Assembly (NCBI RefSeq): GCF_021401125.1
Contig: NZ_JACBFQ010000004.1
Coordinates: 1 to 64,000 of the forward strand
Length of the DNA: 64,000 bases
Origin: Xanthobacter sp. NM-59
Lineage (GTDB): Bacteria; Pseudomonadota; Alphaproteobacteria; Rhizobiales; Xanthobacteraceae
Direction: 5' to 3'
In this document: positions 25,676 to 34,399 of the stretch, one piece after another
Layout of the letters: every line of letters starts with the position of its first letter
How positions within the stretch are numbered: the first letter of the stretch is position 1
Translations under genes and position numbers: made by a program
The notes under the pieces: model-generated
Databases searched by the model: none
What the model saw: only the letters and a program-made list of their open reading frames with translations
Told to the model about the DNA's origin: nothing

Positions 25676-27781
25676 TCAGTGTCCTGAGACGGACGGATGA
25701 TGCAGCGGCCCGAGCTCCGTCACCTCGCGCTGGAACGGCAGGTCGTCTCCGAGATCGGGCATGTCGAGCTCGCGGGCATAGCGGTGACCGGCATACGTCG
25801 CCCAGGCGATGGGCGCGGGTGCGGCCGCGTCGCCGATGATCTTCACCGATTTGATTCCCGCATCGGCCCAGTCATCGCGCCTCGACAACAGATCCTGATA
25901 GAGCTGATCTTCGCCGATGCGCGAGGCGACCATCACCACGCCGTCGCAGGGCAGCGGCCGGCGCGCGTCCGTATAGGTGCAGTTGGTCTCCACCGCACCG
26001 GCCGCGATGGCCGTGACACCGGTGTTGAGGCGGATCTCGACCCCCAGGCCGGCCAGGCGCACATGGATGGCGCCCTGCTCCAGCGTGTTGCGCGTCCAGT
26101 CGGACACGTAGGCGGCGGGGGTGATGAGGATGACGTGCGCTCCAGCCTTGGCCATGACTTCGGCCAGCACGCCGCCCATGTAATAATGGTCGTCGTCATA
26201 GACCACGATGGTCTTGCCGCTCAGATTCTCCGGATAGGCGCCGGCCATGATGTCGTCGGGCGTCCAGACCGGCATGGCGGCATCCATCGGCATCGCCACC
26301 ACATGCTGGCGCGCCACCCCGTCGCGCCGCCAGCGCGAGCCGGTGGCGATAGCCACGTGCTCGAAGCCGAACGCCATGATGTCGTCGGCGGAAAGGTGGC
26401 TGTCGAAATAGGTTTCGACATTGGAGCGCTGGGAAATCTGATACTGGCGGTAGTCGACCACGCGGCCCCAGGCGGAAAGGCCGGGCAGCAGCCGTTCGCG
26501 GGCGACACGGCCGCCCAGCGTGGTGCCGGCTTCCGCCATGGCCACATCATAGCCGCGCAAGGCGAGGGCGCGCGTGGCCTCCAGCCCGGCGGGGCCGGCG
26601 CCCACCACCAGCACGTTCGCGCTGTCGCCCTTGGGGTTCATCCGCTCGGGATGCCAGCCCTTGCGCCATTCTTCCATGAAGGTGGGGTTCTGCGTGCAGC
26701 GGCTGATGGACATGGTCATGTCGCCGGTGATGCAGATGTTGCAGCCGATACACTCGCGAATATCTTCGATCCGCCCTTCCTCGACTTTCTTCGGTAAGAA
26801 AGGATCGGCAATGGAGGGGCGCGCGCAGCCGATGAAATCGAGCACGCCCTGGCGGATCATGCGCGCCATCACATCGGGCGAGGTGAAGCGGCCGACGCCC
26901 ACCACGGGGCGCGAGGACAGCTCGCGGATGCCCTTCACCAGCAGTTCCTGGGCGCCTTCCTCCTTGAAGCGGGAGGGGCCGGAGCAGTCTTCCCAGGTGC
27001 CGTGGGCGAGGTCCCACAGGTCCGGCAGATCGGCATTCATCTCGACATATTCGCGCACCTCGGCATTGGAGAAGCCGAGATCGCCGATGCTCTCGTCAAG
27101 GCTCACGCGCATGGTGATGGCCATGGTGTCGCCCACCGCATCGCGAATGTCGGCAACCACTTCCTGGGCGAAGCGCGAGCGGTTCTCCAGGCTGCCGCCG
27201 TATTCGTCGGTGCGCTGGTTGGTGGCGCGGGACAGGAAGTGCTGGAAGATGCCGAAGCCGTGGGCGCCGTAGAGGCAGATCAGGTCGAAGCCGGCGCCCT
27301 TCGAGCGCCGGGCGGCGTTCACGAACCAGCGCCGCAGGTTACAGATGTCCGTGCGGTCGAGCGCGCGGGCCTGGACGGGATCGTTGGTAAAGGTGCGGAT
27401 GGGCAAGGCGGAAGGCGCGAGCGGCACCTCCTTGGTGTAGAAGTTCGGCCCGTTAATGCCGGAATATGCGAGCTGGATGCCCGCCAGGGCCCCGTGGGTC
27501 TTCATCGCCTCCGACATCCGCCGCAGGCCGGGAATATCCTTGTCCTCCCATAGCCGCAGCTCGATGAAGGGGGTGATCTCGGAGGTGTGGTGCATCTCCG
27601 TCTGCTCGGTGAAGATGACGCCCCACCCGCCCTCGGACTTAATGCCGCGCATGGCTGCCGCGGCCGACGGGTCGCGATAGCCGCCGCCATTGCAGTGCGG
27701 CACCTGATAGAAGCGGTTCTTCGCCGTCAGCGGGCCGATCCGGCAGGGCTCGAAGAGGATATCGTATCGCGCGTCGCGCAT
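25676..27781 (-). CDS. TMADH/DMADH/histamine dehydrogenase-family amine dehydrogenase 1
   Basis: A 701-residue OYE-type iron-sulfur flavoprotein. The FMN domain begins ARYDILFEPCRIGP, with C30 in NRFYQVPHC as the 6-S-cysteinyl-FMN site. The 4Fe-4S ligands are in CIGCNICITGDMTMSISRC (about 343-362), followed by an ADP/FAD-binding half (VLVVGAGPAGLEA). The active-site Y-x-x-H of trimethylamine dehydrogenase is kept (YGAH). At the TMADH substrate-bowl positions Tyr60/Trp264/Trp355 it has Gln60, Trp and Asp, the pattern I recall for histamine dehydrogenase. It should oxidise an amine to aldehyde plus ammonia or a smaller amine, with ETF as acceptor. The start ATG 27781 follows AGGAA. It is the last gene of a five-gene minus-strand operon. 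Confidence 0.85.
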   Translation of the reverse strand: MRDARYDILFEPCRIGPLTAKNRFYQVPHCNGGGYRDPSAAAAMRGIKSEGGWGVIFTEQTEMHHTSEITPFIELRLWEDKDIPGLRRMSEAMKTHGALAGIQLAYSGINGPNFYTKEVPLAPSALPIRTFTNDPVQARALDRTDICNLRRWFVNAARRSKGAGFDLICLYGAHGFGIFQHFLSRATNQRTDEYGGSLENRSRFAQEVVADIRDAVGDTMAITMRVSLDESIGDLGFSNAEVREYVEMNADLPDLWDLAHGTWEDCSGPSRFKEEGAQELLVKGIRELSSRPVVGVGRFTSPDVMARMIRQGVLDFIGCARPSIADPFLPKKVEEGRIEDIRECIGCNICITGDMTMSISRCTQNPTFMEEWRKGWHPERMNPKGDSANVLVVGAGPAGLEATRALALRGYDVAMAEAGTTLGGRVARERLLPGLSAWGRVVDYRQYQISQRSNVETYFDSHLSADDIMAFGFEHVAIATGSRWRRDGVARQHVVAMPMDAAMPVWTPDDIMAGAYPENLSGKTIVVYDDDHYYMGGVLAEVMAKAGAHVILITPAAYVSDWTRNTLEQGAIHVRLAGLGVEIRLNTGVTAIAAGAVETNCTYTDARRPLPCDGVVMVASRIGEDQLYQDLLSRRDDWADAGIKSVKIIGDAAAPAPIAWATYAGHRYARELDMPDLGDDLPFQREVTELGPLHHPSVSGH

Positions 27782-27887
27782 TGCAGATGTTCCTGGCACC
27801 CTCGGTCGAGCGGCGCTGGGTGGAAAGAGGGGCCGGCGGCGGCCGCCGGCCGAACAGGAGTTGGGAAGAAGGGCAGGGAGAGGCCGT

Positions 27888-29384
27888 TCAGATCTTGTAT
27901 TTGATCCAGGTGGTCTTGAGCGCCGTGTATTTCTCCAGCGAATGCAAGGAGAGATCGCGGCCGAACCCGGATTGCTTCATGCCGCCGAAGGGCGTCTGGG
28001 CCGAAAGCGCATCCACCGTGTTGACGGAGACGGTGCCCACGTGGAGCTGCTCGGACACGCGCAGCGCGCGGCTGAGATTGTCGGTCCACACCGAGGCGGC
28101 AAGGCCGTAGATGGAATCGTTGGCCATTCGGATGGCCTCCTCTTCCGTGTCGAAGGCGATGACGGACAGAACCGGGCCGAAGATTTCGTCCCGCGCCAGC
28201 GGGTCGTCGGGGCGCACGTCCTCGAAGATGGTGGGCGCCACGAAGCAGCCTTTGCCCTCAACGTGCACGCGCTCACCGCCGGCGACGAGGTTGGCGCTGG
28301 CCTTGCCGGCCTCGATGAAGCGCAGGATGCCCTGGGTCTGCTTCTCATCCACGATCGCGCCCATGCGCGAGGCGGGGTCGAGGGGGTCGCCCGGCTGGGC
28401 CGCCTTGGCGCGGGCGATCAGCTTTTCCACCAGCGCGTCCTTGATGGAGCGCTCCACATAAAGCCGGGAATTGGCGGAACACACCTCGCCCTGGTTGAAG
28501 AAGATACCGAAGGCGGCCATGTCGGCGGCGGCATCCAGATCCCCGCAATCGGCGAAGATGATGTTGGGGCTCTTGCCGCCGGTCTCGGGCCACACCTGCT
28601 TCAGGTTCGACTGCCCCGAATACTGCATGAACATCTTGCCGACTTCGGTGGAGCCGGTGAAGGCGAGACAGTCCACGTCCATGTGCAGCCCCAGGGCCTT
28701 GCCTGCCGTGGCGCCATAGCCCGGAACCACGTTGAACACGCCGTCGGGAATGCCGGCCTCCGCCGCCAGCTCGGCCAGCCGGAGGGCGGAAAGGGGCGAT
28801 TGCTCGGCCGGCTTCAGCACCACGGAATTGCCCGCCGCCAGCGCCGCGGAGCTTTTCCAGGTGGCCATGTCGAGGGGAAAGTTCCACGGCACCACGGCGC
28901 CCACCACGCCCAGCGGCACCCGGCGCACCAGCGCGAGATCGCCACGGGCGGTGGGCGCGACTTCGTCATAGACCTTGTCGATGGCCTCGGCATACCACTG
29001 GAAGAAGTGGGCCGAGCCGGGGGCGTCGATGGTGGCGGCGTCGGTCACCAGCTTGCCCATGTCGAGGCTGTCGAGCAGGGCCATTTCCTCGAGATTGGCG
29101 CGGATCAGCTCGGCCAGGCGCAGCAGCACCGCTTTGCGGTCTCCCGGCGCCATGCGCGACCAGCGCCCGTCCTCGAACGCGCGCCGGCCGGCCGCCACCG
29201 CGCGGTCGATATCGGCGGCGCCACAGGCGGCGACCTTCGCCAGCACCTCGCCGGTGGCGGGGTTGATGCTGTCGAAGGTCTCGCCCGAGAGGGCGTCGAC
29301 GAACTTGCCGTCGATGAAAGCCTGTCGGCGGAAGGTGATCTGCGCGGCGCGCGCCTTCCAGTCCTCACGGGTGTGGTTCGCCAT
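27888..29384 (-). CDS. Aldehyde dehydrogenase, PuuC/GabD-like
   Basis: A 498-residue NAD(P)-dependent aldehyde dehydrogenase. Visible features are the Rossmann stretch GVVGAVVPWNFPLDMATWKS, the general-base segment PETGGKSPNIIFADC (Glu before TGGK in place of the usual LGGK), the catalytic Cys in NQGEVCSANSRLYVE and the C-terminal PFGGMKQSGFGRDLSLHSLEKYTALKT. That last stretch resembles PuuC, which oxidises gamma-glutamyl-aminobutyraldehyde. ATG 29384 follows GAGGAAGG, 15 bp after the DUF1028 stop. Placed directly before an amine dehydrogenase gene, it should oxidise the aldehyde that enzyme releases. Confidence 0.88.
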   Translation of the reverse strand: MANHTREDWKARAAQITFRRQAFIDGKFVDALSGETFDSINPATGEVLAKVAACGAADIDRAVAAGRRAFEDGRWSRMAPGDRKAVLLRLAELIRANLEEMALLDSLDMGKLVTDAATIDAPGSAHFFQWYAEAIDKVYDEVAPTARGDLALVRRVPLGVVGAVVPWNFPLDMATWKSSAALAAGNSVVLKPAEQSPLSALRLAELAAEAGIPDGVFNVVPGYGATAGKALGLHMDVDCLAFTGSTEVGKMFMQYSGQSNLKQVWPETGGKSPNIIFADCGDLDAAADMAAFGIFFNQGEVCSANSRLYVERSIKDALVEKLIARAKAAQPGDPLDPASRMGAIVDEKQTQGILRFIEAGKASANLVAGGERVHVEGKGCFVAPTIFEDVRPDDPLARDEIFGPVLSVIAFDTEEEAIRMANDSIYGLAASVWTDNLSRALRVSEQLHVGTVSVNTVDALSAQTPFGGMKQSGFGRDLSLHSLEKYTALKTTWIKYKI

Positions 29385-29399
29385 GGCTGCCTTCCTCTG

Positions 29400-30074
29400 T
29401 CACTCGTCGCCGGGAACGCCGTAGGACGGGGCTTCCCGCGGGTCGAGGGCGCGCTGGATATAGGCGCCCATCTGCGGCTTGTAGATGGTCCACGCGGTGG
29501 CGAGGGCCTCGATGGGGCAATCCTCGGTCCAGTCGCAGCGCAGGTCCGCGATCGGCCAGGACACCTTGTCGACGACCTTGAGGCCGGCCGAGTGCACCGG
29601 TCCGGCCTCGCCGCCGGCAGCCAGGCCGGCCTTGAGGGCGGCCAGCAGCCGGTCTCCCAGATGGCCCGTGGCCGCCTGGAACGCGTCCACCATGGCTTGC
29701 GGAACCTCGCTGTCAGCCAGCAGGTTGCCGCCAGCCGCGACGTTCTCCCCCCAGGCCTCCGCCCACAGGCCGAGGGCCTTGGCCCCGGAGTGGATGGCCG
29801 CGCCGCCGTCGCGGTCCACTGCCAGAACCTGGCGATAGTCCAGGAACTGGCTGCGCCGGCGCACCTCGGCGATGGCCTCGCGGGCGCTCATGCCGGACTC
29901 CAGCAGATCGAGCGTGAGCGGGCCCAGGGAAGGGTCCGTCACGTTCTGCGAGGCCACCGCGCCGACGCCCGCGCGGGCGAAGGAGCAGCGCGCGGCCACC
30001 GCCGGCGACGACGAGGAGATGGCGAGGCCGAACATGCCGGTTTCGGCGCACCGGGCGACCAGGGAGAAGGTCAT
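29400..30074 (-). CDS. DUF1028 family protein
   Basis: A 224-residue DUF1028 protein, a family with an Ntn-hydrolase-like fold and no settled function. It begins MTFSLVARCAETGMFGLAISSSSPAVAARCSFARAGVGAVASQN, which is the family signature. The chain shows no signal peptide. It is separated from the Rid-family gene by four bases and from the aldehyde dehydrogenase gene by fifteen, so all three are co-transcribed. DUF1028 genes recur beside amidohydrolases, Rid proteins and peptidases, which suggests hydrolysis of an amide-type intermediate here; this is inference. Confidence 0.82.
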   Translation of the reverse strand: MTFSLVARCAETGMFGLAISSSSPAVAARCSFARAGVGAVASQNVTDPSLGPLTLDLLESGMSAREAIAEVRRRSQFLDYRQVLAVDRDGGAAIHSGAKALGLWAEAWGENVAAGGNLLADSEVPQAMVDAFQAATGHLGDRLLAALKAGLAAGGEAGPVHSAGLKVVDKVSWPIADLRCDWTEDCPIEALATAWTIYKPQMGAYIQRALDPREAPSYGVPGDE

Positions 30075-30078
30075 CGTG

Positions 30079-30495
30079 TCACTCCGGAATGACGGCGGTT
30101 CCGTCGATTTCCACCAGCCAGTCGGGCCGGGCGAGGGCGCTCACCACCAGCCCGGTGGAGACGGGGTGAACGCCCTTGATGTATTCGCCCATGGTCCGGT
30201 AGACGGCCTCGCGATGGCGCACATCTGTAATGTAGACCACCACCTTGACCAGATGCTCCATGGTGCCGCCCGCCTCTTCGATGAGCTGCTTCATGTTCTG
30301 CATGACCTTGTGGGTCTGCTCCACCGGGTCGTGGCTGTTGATGTTGACGGCGTCGTCGAGATTCTGCGGGCACTGGCCGCGCAGCCACACGATCTTGCCG
30401 CCCTGGGTCACGACCGCCTGGGCAAGGTCGTTGTCCAGCTTCTGCTCGGGATAGGTGTCCTTGGTGTTGAACTTGCGAATTCGGGTGTGCGCCAT
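30079..30495 (-). CDS. Rid (YjgF/YER057c/UK114) family protein lacking the RidA arginine
   Basis: A 138-residue Rid-family protein, expected to be a trimer with ligand sites between subunits. The conserved core GGKIVWLRGQCPQN, VKVVVYITDVRHREAVYRTMGEYI and LVEIDGTAVI is clear. The arginine that precedes the final strand in archetypal RidA (R105 in E. coli numbering) and is needed for imine or enamine deamination is replaced by Ser (VSTGLVVSALARPDWLVEID). It therefore belongs to a non-archetypal Rid subgroup, and imine hydrolysis should not be assumed. It sits between the flavin monooxygenase and DUF1028 genes. Confidence 0.85.
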   Translation of the reverse strand: MAHTRIRKFNTKDTYPEQKLDNDLAQAVVTQGGKIVWLRGQCPQNLDDAVNINSHDPVEQTHKVMQNMKQLIEEAGGTMEHLVKVVVYITDVRHREAVYRTMGEYIKGVHPVSTGLVVSALARPDWLVEIDGTAVIPE

Positions 30496-30591
30496 TTCGC
30501 TCTCCGATGCTGATGGATGCGCCGAAGCCCATGGGCGCTGCGCCCAGGGTTTCGGCGGGATGGTGTCTTTGGCGGGATCGGCCCCTCGCGC

Positions 30592-31878
30592 TCAGGCGGG
30601 TTCCATCTCGCGCCGGGCGGAGCTGTGATACTCCATGTACTTGCGCTGGATCACGATCTGGTCTGCCAGATACTTGGCATCGTGCCACGCGCCCCAGATG
30701 AAGCTGGAACCGCGCCGCGACTGCCACGGCAGGCCGAGGAAATAGATGCCCGCTTCGGTGGAAACGCCGCGCTGGTGCTTCGGCCTTCCATTGGCGTCGA
30801 AGGCGTTCACCTTCATCCAGCTATAGTCCACCGCGAAGCCGGTGGCCCAGATGATGGTGGTGATGCCGGCCTTGGCGAGATCGAGGGACAAAATGGGGTT
30901 CGTCACGCACTCGGAATCGGGAACGCTCATGCGCGCTTCCGGCTCCTCCGGCAGATCGAGGCCGTTGCGGGCGATATAGGCGTCAGCCTCGTCCAGCAGG
31001 GCGCGGTTGTCGGCGTCGCCCATCGCCAGATTCTGGGCGAGGTCGGGGGCAAACGTCATGGCGCCGTCCTGATAGGCCAGGGTGCGGCCCACCAGGGTCA
31101 TGCCCTGCGCGGCAAGGCGGCGGAAGTCGATGGTGTGGCCGCCATGGGCGCCGCTGACGGCGATGGTCACATGCTCCTTGCCGGGCTCCTGGGCGGCGGC
31201 GTCCCACTTGCCGAGCACGCCCAGCCACCACACGAAGTCACGGCCGCGATAGCTGCGCGGCGGCCGGTCGTGGGGGCCGACAGAGAGATAGACGCGCTTG
31301 CCGGCGGCCAGCAGTTCCTCGGCGATCTGCACGCCAGAGGAGCCCGCGCCCACCACCAGCACAGCCCCTTCGGGGAGCTGGCCGGGGTTGCGGTAGGAAA
31401 CCGAATGCATCTGCGTCAGGCCGGCGGCGGTGGGCACGACGGCGGGGATGATGGGCCGCTGGAAGGGGCCGGTGGCGGCCACCACGCGCTGGGCCTCGAT
31501 CACCCCGGCGGAGGTCTCCACGCGGAAACCGGGGCGACCCTCGTTCCGCTCCACCTTCAGCACCTCGACGCCGCACCGCACGGGGGCCTCTATCTTCTTG
31601 GCATAGGCCACGAAATAATCGGCCACCGTTTCCTTGGGCACGAACACGTCCGGCCCCATGGCGGGGTCGATCTCGGAGAAGTCCAGGTCGGGGAAGCGGT
31701 CGTGCCAGGCCGGGCCGTTGGCCACCAGCGAATCCCACCGCTCCGAGCGCCAGCGCTCGGCAATGCGCGAACGCTCCAGCACGAGATGCGGCACGCCATT
31801 TCTCCGCAAATGCTCGCTCATGGCCAGTCCGGCCTGGCCCGCGCCGATGACCAGCGTGTCCGTCTTCTCAACCGACAT
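30592..31878 (-). CDS. Flavin-containing monooxygenase-like oxidoreductase (CzcO/FMO type)
   Basis: A 428-residue FAD/NADPH enzyme. FAD binding is at residues 10-17 (VIGAGQAG), and a second dinucleotide motif VVGAGSSG lies near residue 175. The intervening SLVANGPAWHDRFPDLDF and IWATGFAVDYSWM are typical of the CzcO/FMO group. These enzymes oxygenate soft nitrogen or sulfur atoms or carry out Baeyer-Villiger reactions. It is the first gene of the minus-strand operon that runs to 25676. The start ATG 31878 is preceded by GAGGGTTGAGAG. In this setting it could N-oxygenate the amine substrate or a ring intermediate. Confidence 0.82.
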   Translation of the reverse strand: MSVEKTDTLVIGAGQAGLAMSEHLRRNGVPHLVLERSRIAERWRSERWDSLVANGPAWHDRFPDLDFSEIDPAMGPDVFVPKETVADYFVAYAKKIEAPVRCGVEVLKVERNEGRPGFRVETSAGVIEAQRVVAATGPFQRPIIPAVVPTAAGLTQMHSVSYRNPGQLPEGAVLVVGAGSSGVQIAEELLAAGKRVYLSVGPHDRPPRSYRGRDFVWWLGVLGKWDAAAQEPGKEHVTIAVSGAHGGHTIDFRRLAAQGMTLVGRTLAYQDGAMTFAPDLAQNLAMGDADNRALLDEADAYIARNGLDLPEEPEARMSVPDSECVTNPILSLDLAKAGITTIIWATGFAVDYSWMKVNAFDANGRPKHQRGVSTEAGIYFLGLPWQSRRGSSFIWGAWHDAKYLADQIVIQRKYMEYHSSARREMEPA

Positions 31879-31955
31879 CTCTCAACCCTCGTTCGCCCTC
31901 GAAGAATTCCGGATGAAATCCCGAGGTTTGATCGACAACCTAGCGGCCGCGCTGG

Positions 31956-31972
31956 ATCATAAAAAATATGAT
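31956..31972. promoter_or_regulatory. AT-rich palindrome upstream of the flavin monooxygenase operon
   Basis: ATCATA and TATGAT are perfect 6-bp arms around AAAAA, in a locally AT-rich stretch that contrasts with the GC-rich surroundings. It lies 78 bp upstream of the flavin monooxygenase start, in the 254-bp gap behind the second amine dehydrogenase gene, and is a good candidate operator or promoter part for the operon. Confidence 0.4.
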
Positions 31973-32132
31973 TTTCTGCTGTAGTGCTTCGGATATCCCT
32001 AAACACGTATCAGCGTGCTTTGGCGTTGCTTGCCATGCGCCAGGCACGCGTCATCGCGCCGGGGCCAGGGGGCTCCAGCGCGGCATGGGAACGGGGCAAC
32101 GGGCGCCGGGGCAACGCCCGGCGCCTTCGGCA

Positions 32133-34235
32133 TCAATGGGCGGCGGCCCAGGGCAGGGGGCCGGCGTCGAGGCCCGCCACCTCGCGGCGGAAGGGCAGGT
32201 CGTCGAGGCCGCGCGGCGGGGCGTCCAGCTCCTCGGCGAAGCGGCGGCCCGCCCACACGGCGGCGGCGATGGTGCCCGGTGCCAGTGCGTCGCCCACGCG
32301 GGTCACCGATTGAAGGCCGGCATCGGCCCATTCGGTCCGGCGTGCTTCCAGCTCCTCCGCCAGCCCCTTCTGCGGCAGGCGCGCGGTGACGAGCACGATG
32401 GAGGCGCAGGCGCGCCGCTCCGTGCGGCCCGAATAGACGCAGGCAAGCTCGATCTCGCCCTTGTCCACCCGCGTGGGCAAGCGATGGGGCACGATGGTGA
32501 CCCCCACCTCCATCAGCCGCGCCTGCACGAAGTGCTGCTCCATGGTCATCTTCATCCAGGTGGAGGCCTCGCCATTGGCGGTGACCAGCGCCACCTCATG
32601 GCCCTCGCGCGCCAGCAGCTCGGCCAGCACGCCGCCCATGTAATAATGGTCGTCGTCGAAGACGATCACGGGTCCGGCACCGGGGCGGCGGCCGGCCATC
32701 AGGTCGTCGGGCGTCAGCACCGCCACGCCCTCGGCCAGGGGCAGGGGCTTCAAGAGGCGGCGGCCGATGCCGTCGGCCCGCCATTTCGAGCCGGTGGCCA
32801 CCGCCACATGGGCGAAGCCGAAGCCCAAGACGTCTTCCGCCGTCAGCCGGCTTTCGCGATAAACCTCCACATTGGTCATGGGGTCGATCTGGCCCACGCG
32901 GTAGTCCACCACCCGGCCCCAGGCGGAAAGGCCGGGCAGGCGGCGCTCCGCCACCAGGCGGCCACCGAGGTCGCGGGTGGCCTCGGCCAGCGCCACCTCA
33001 TAGCCGCGTCGCCCCAGCATCATGCTCGCTTCAAGACCGGCGGGGCCGGCGCCCACCACCAGCACCTTGGCCTCGCTCTCCTTGGCGCGGATGCGCTCGG
33101 GATGCCAGCCGCGCCGCCATTCCTCACCCATGGAGGGGTTCTGGGTGCAGCGGATGGGCGTGGTCGTGTGGTCGCCGGAAACGCACATGTTGCAGCCGAT
33201 GCATTCCCGGATGTCCTCCATGCGCCCTTCCTCCACCTTCTTCGGCAGGAAGGGGTCGGCGATGGAGGGGCGCGCGGCGCCCACGAGGTCCAGGATGCCC
33301 TGGCGGATCATGCGCACCATGGTGTCGGGCGAGGTGAAGCGCCCCACGCCCACCACCGGCTTGGTGGTGAGCTTCTTCACACCGGTGACGAATGGCTCCT
33401 GATAGCCCTCGTCGGCGAAGCGGGAGGTCTGGCTGTCATTGTCCCAGCTGGAGAGAGTGAGGTCCCACAGGTCCGGCACCTCGGCCAGATGGGAGATGAT
33501 GTCCCGCGCCTCGGCCGCATGCAGGCCCTCCGGCCCGATCAGTTCGTCGACCGAGATACGGCAGGCCACGCCCATGGTGTCGCCCACGGCGTCCTTGGTG
33601 TCCTCGATCAGCTCCTTCAGGAGCCGGCAGCGGTTCTCGAGGCTGCCGCCATATTCGTCGGTGCGGTTGTTGTAGCGCCGGGAGAGGAAGAACATGGCGC
33701 CGCCGAACAGCTTGCCGGCATAGATGTAAGTGATGTCGTAGCCGGCCTTTTTCGCCCTGAGCGCGGCGGCGCGGTGCCAGTGGCGCAGGTTGCGGATGTC
33801 GGTCTTGTCCATGGCCCGGGCCTGGACCGGATCGTCATAGATGGAGAACACCGGCAGGTCGGCCGGGCCGAAGGGGATTTCGCGCGAATAGAGGTTCGGC
33901 GCGTTCATGCCGTTGTGCGCGAGCTGGAGGCCGGCGAGCGCGCCATGGGCGTGCACCGCATCGGCCATGCGGGCGAGGGCCGGCACGTCCTGATCGGACC
34001 AGTTGCGCAGCTCGATGAAGGGCGCGATGTCGCCGGTGGGGTGAATTTCCACCTGTTCCGTGCACACCACGCCCCAGCCGCCTTCCGCCTTGATGGCGCG
34101 CATGGTGGCGAGCGCGGTGGGGTCGCGATAGCCCATGCCGTTGCAGTGGGGCACCTGGTAGAAGCGGTTACGGGTGGTGACAGGGCCGATCTTCACCGGC
34201 TCGAACAGGATGTCGTAACGGGGATCGCGGGGCAC
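32133..34235 (-). CDS. TMADH/DMADH/histamine dehydrogenase-family amine dehydrogenase 2
   Basis: A 700-residue paralogue of the enzyme at 25676-27781 with the same layout: C31 in NRFYQVPHC for 6-S-cysteinyl FMN, 4Fe-4S ligands in CIGCNMCVSGDHTTTPIRC, and the C-terminal dinucleotide fold VLVVGAGPAGLEA. It also has Gln (Q61) and Asp at the substrate-bowl positions. It differs where TMADH and paralogue 1 have Y-G-A-H: here the sequence is YIYAGK, with Lys replacing the active-site His. Mechanism or substrate may therefore differ. GTG 34235 follows GGAGGAG by seven bases. It is divergent from the ArgE-like gene across a 164-bp region that holds a LysR-type box. Confidence 0.85.
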   Translation of the reverse strand: MPRDPRYDILFEPVKIGPVTTRNRFYQVPHCNGMGYRDPTALATMRAIKAEGGWGVVCTEQVEIHPTGDIAPFIELRNWSDQDVPALARMADAVHAHGALAGLQLAHNGMNAPNLYSREIPFGPADLPVFSIYDDPVQARAMDKTDIRNLRHWHRAAALRAKKAGYDITYIYAGKLFGGAMFFLSRRYNNRTDEYGGSLENRCRLLKELIEDTKDAVGDTMGVACRISVDELIGPEGLHAAEARDIISHLAEVPDLWDLTLSSWDNDSQTSRFADEGYQEPFVTGVKKLTTKPVVGVGRFTSPDTMVRMIRQGILDLVGAARPSIADPFLPKKVEEGRMEDIRECIGCNMCVSGDHTTTPIRCTQNPSMGEEWRRGWHPERIRAKESEAKVLVVGAGPAGLEASMMLGRRGYEVALAEATRDLGGRLVAERRLPGLSAWGRVVDYRVGQIDPMTNVEVYRESRLTAEDVLGFGFAHVAVATGSKWRADGIGRRLLKPLPLAEGVAVLTPDDLMAGRRPGAGPVIVFDDDHYYMGGVLAELLAREGHEVALVTANGEASTWMKMTMEQHFVQARLMEVGVTIVPHRLPTRVDKGEIELACVYSGRTERRACASIVLVTARLPQKGLAEELEARRTEWADAGLQSVTRVGDALAPGTIAAAVWAGRRFAEELDAPPRGLDDLPFRREVAGLDAGPLPWAAAH

Positions 34236-34321
34236 GCGGCGGCTCCTCCGGAGCGTTCTGGAAGGTCTGGCAAAAGCTAACGGTGGGCCGGCGCCATCGA
34301 AATTCGCTTTTTTCTAAGCTC

Positions 34322-34341
34322 TGGTTCGGGAGTTCCGAGAT
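34322..34341. promoter_or_regulatory. LysR-type box (T-N11-A) between divergent genes
   Basis: TGGTTCGGG-AG-TTCCGA includes TCGGGAGTTCCGA (34326-34338), a T-N11-A element with dyad symmetry. Fifteen of its first 17 bases match the copy at 35561-35581. It is 62 bp before the ArgE-like start and 87 bp behind the start of amine dehydrogenase 2. Confidence 0.5.
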
Positions 34342-34399
34342 CGATGCCGGCGGCATGGCTGTTAAAGCTCAACGCGGCCCATCGTCCCGGAGACGTTCC

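Noticed and set aside
25676-27781. Naming the amine dehydrogenases trimethylamine dehydrogenase
   Set aside because: The aromatic-bowl residues of that enzyme (Tyr60, Trp355) are replaced by Gln and Asp.
27795-27808. TGGCAC at 27794-27799 as a second sigma-54 promoter
   Set aside because: The GC doublet expected ten bases after GG is absent, and the orientation is opposite to the nearby operon.
30079-30495. Calling the Rid protein a RidA imine deaminase
   Set aside because: The arginine needed by archetypal RidA is Ser here, so the activity cannot be assumed.
27861-34280. Long plus-strand frames of 743 and 770 codons opposite the amine genes
   Set aside because: The minus strand carries clear aldehyde dehydrogenase, monooxygenase and amine dehydrogenase sequences; the plus-strand translations are His/Gly/Arg-rich shadows.
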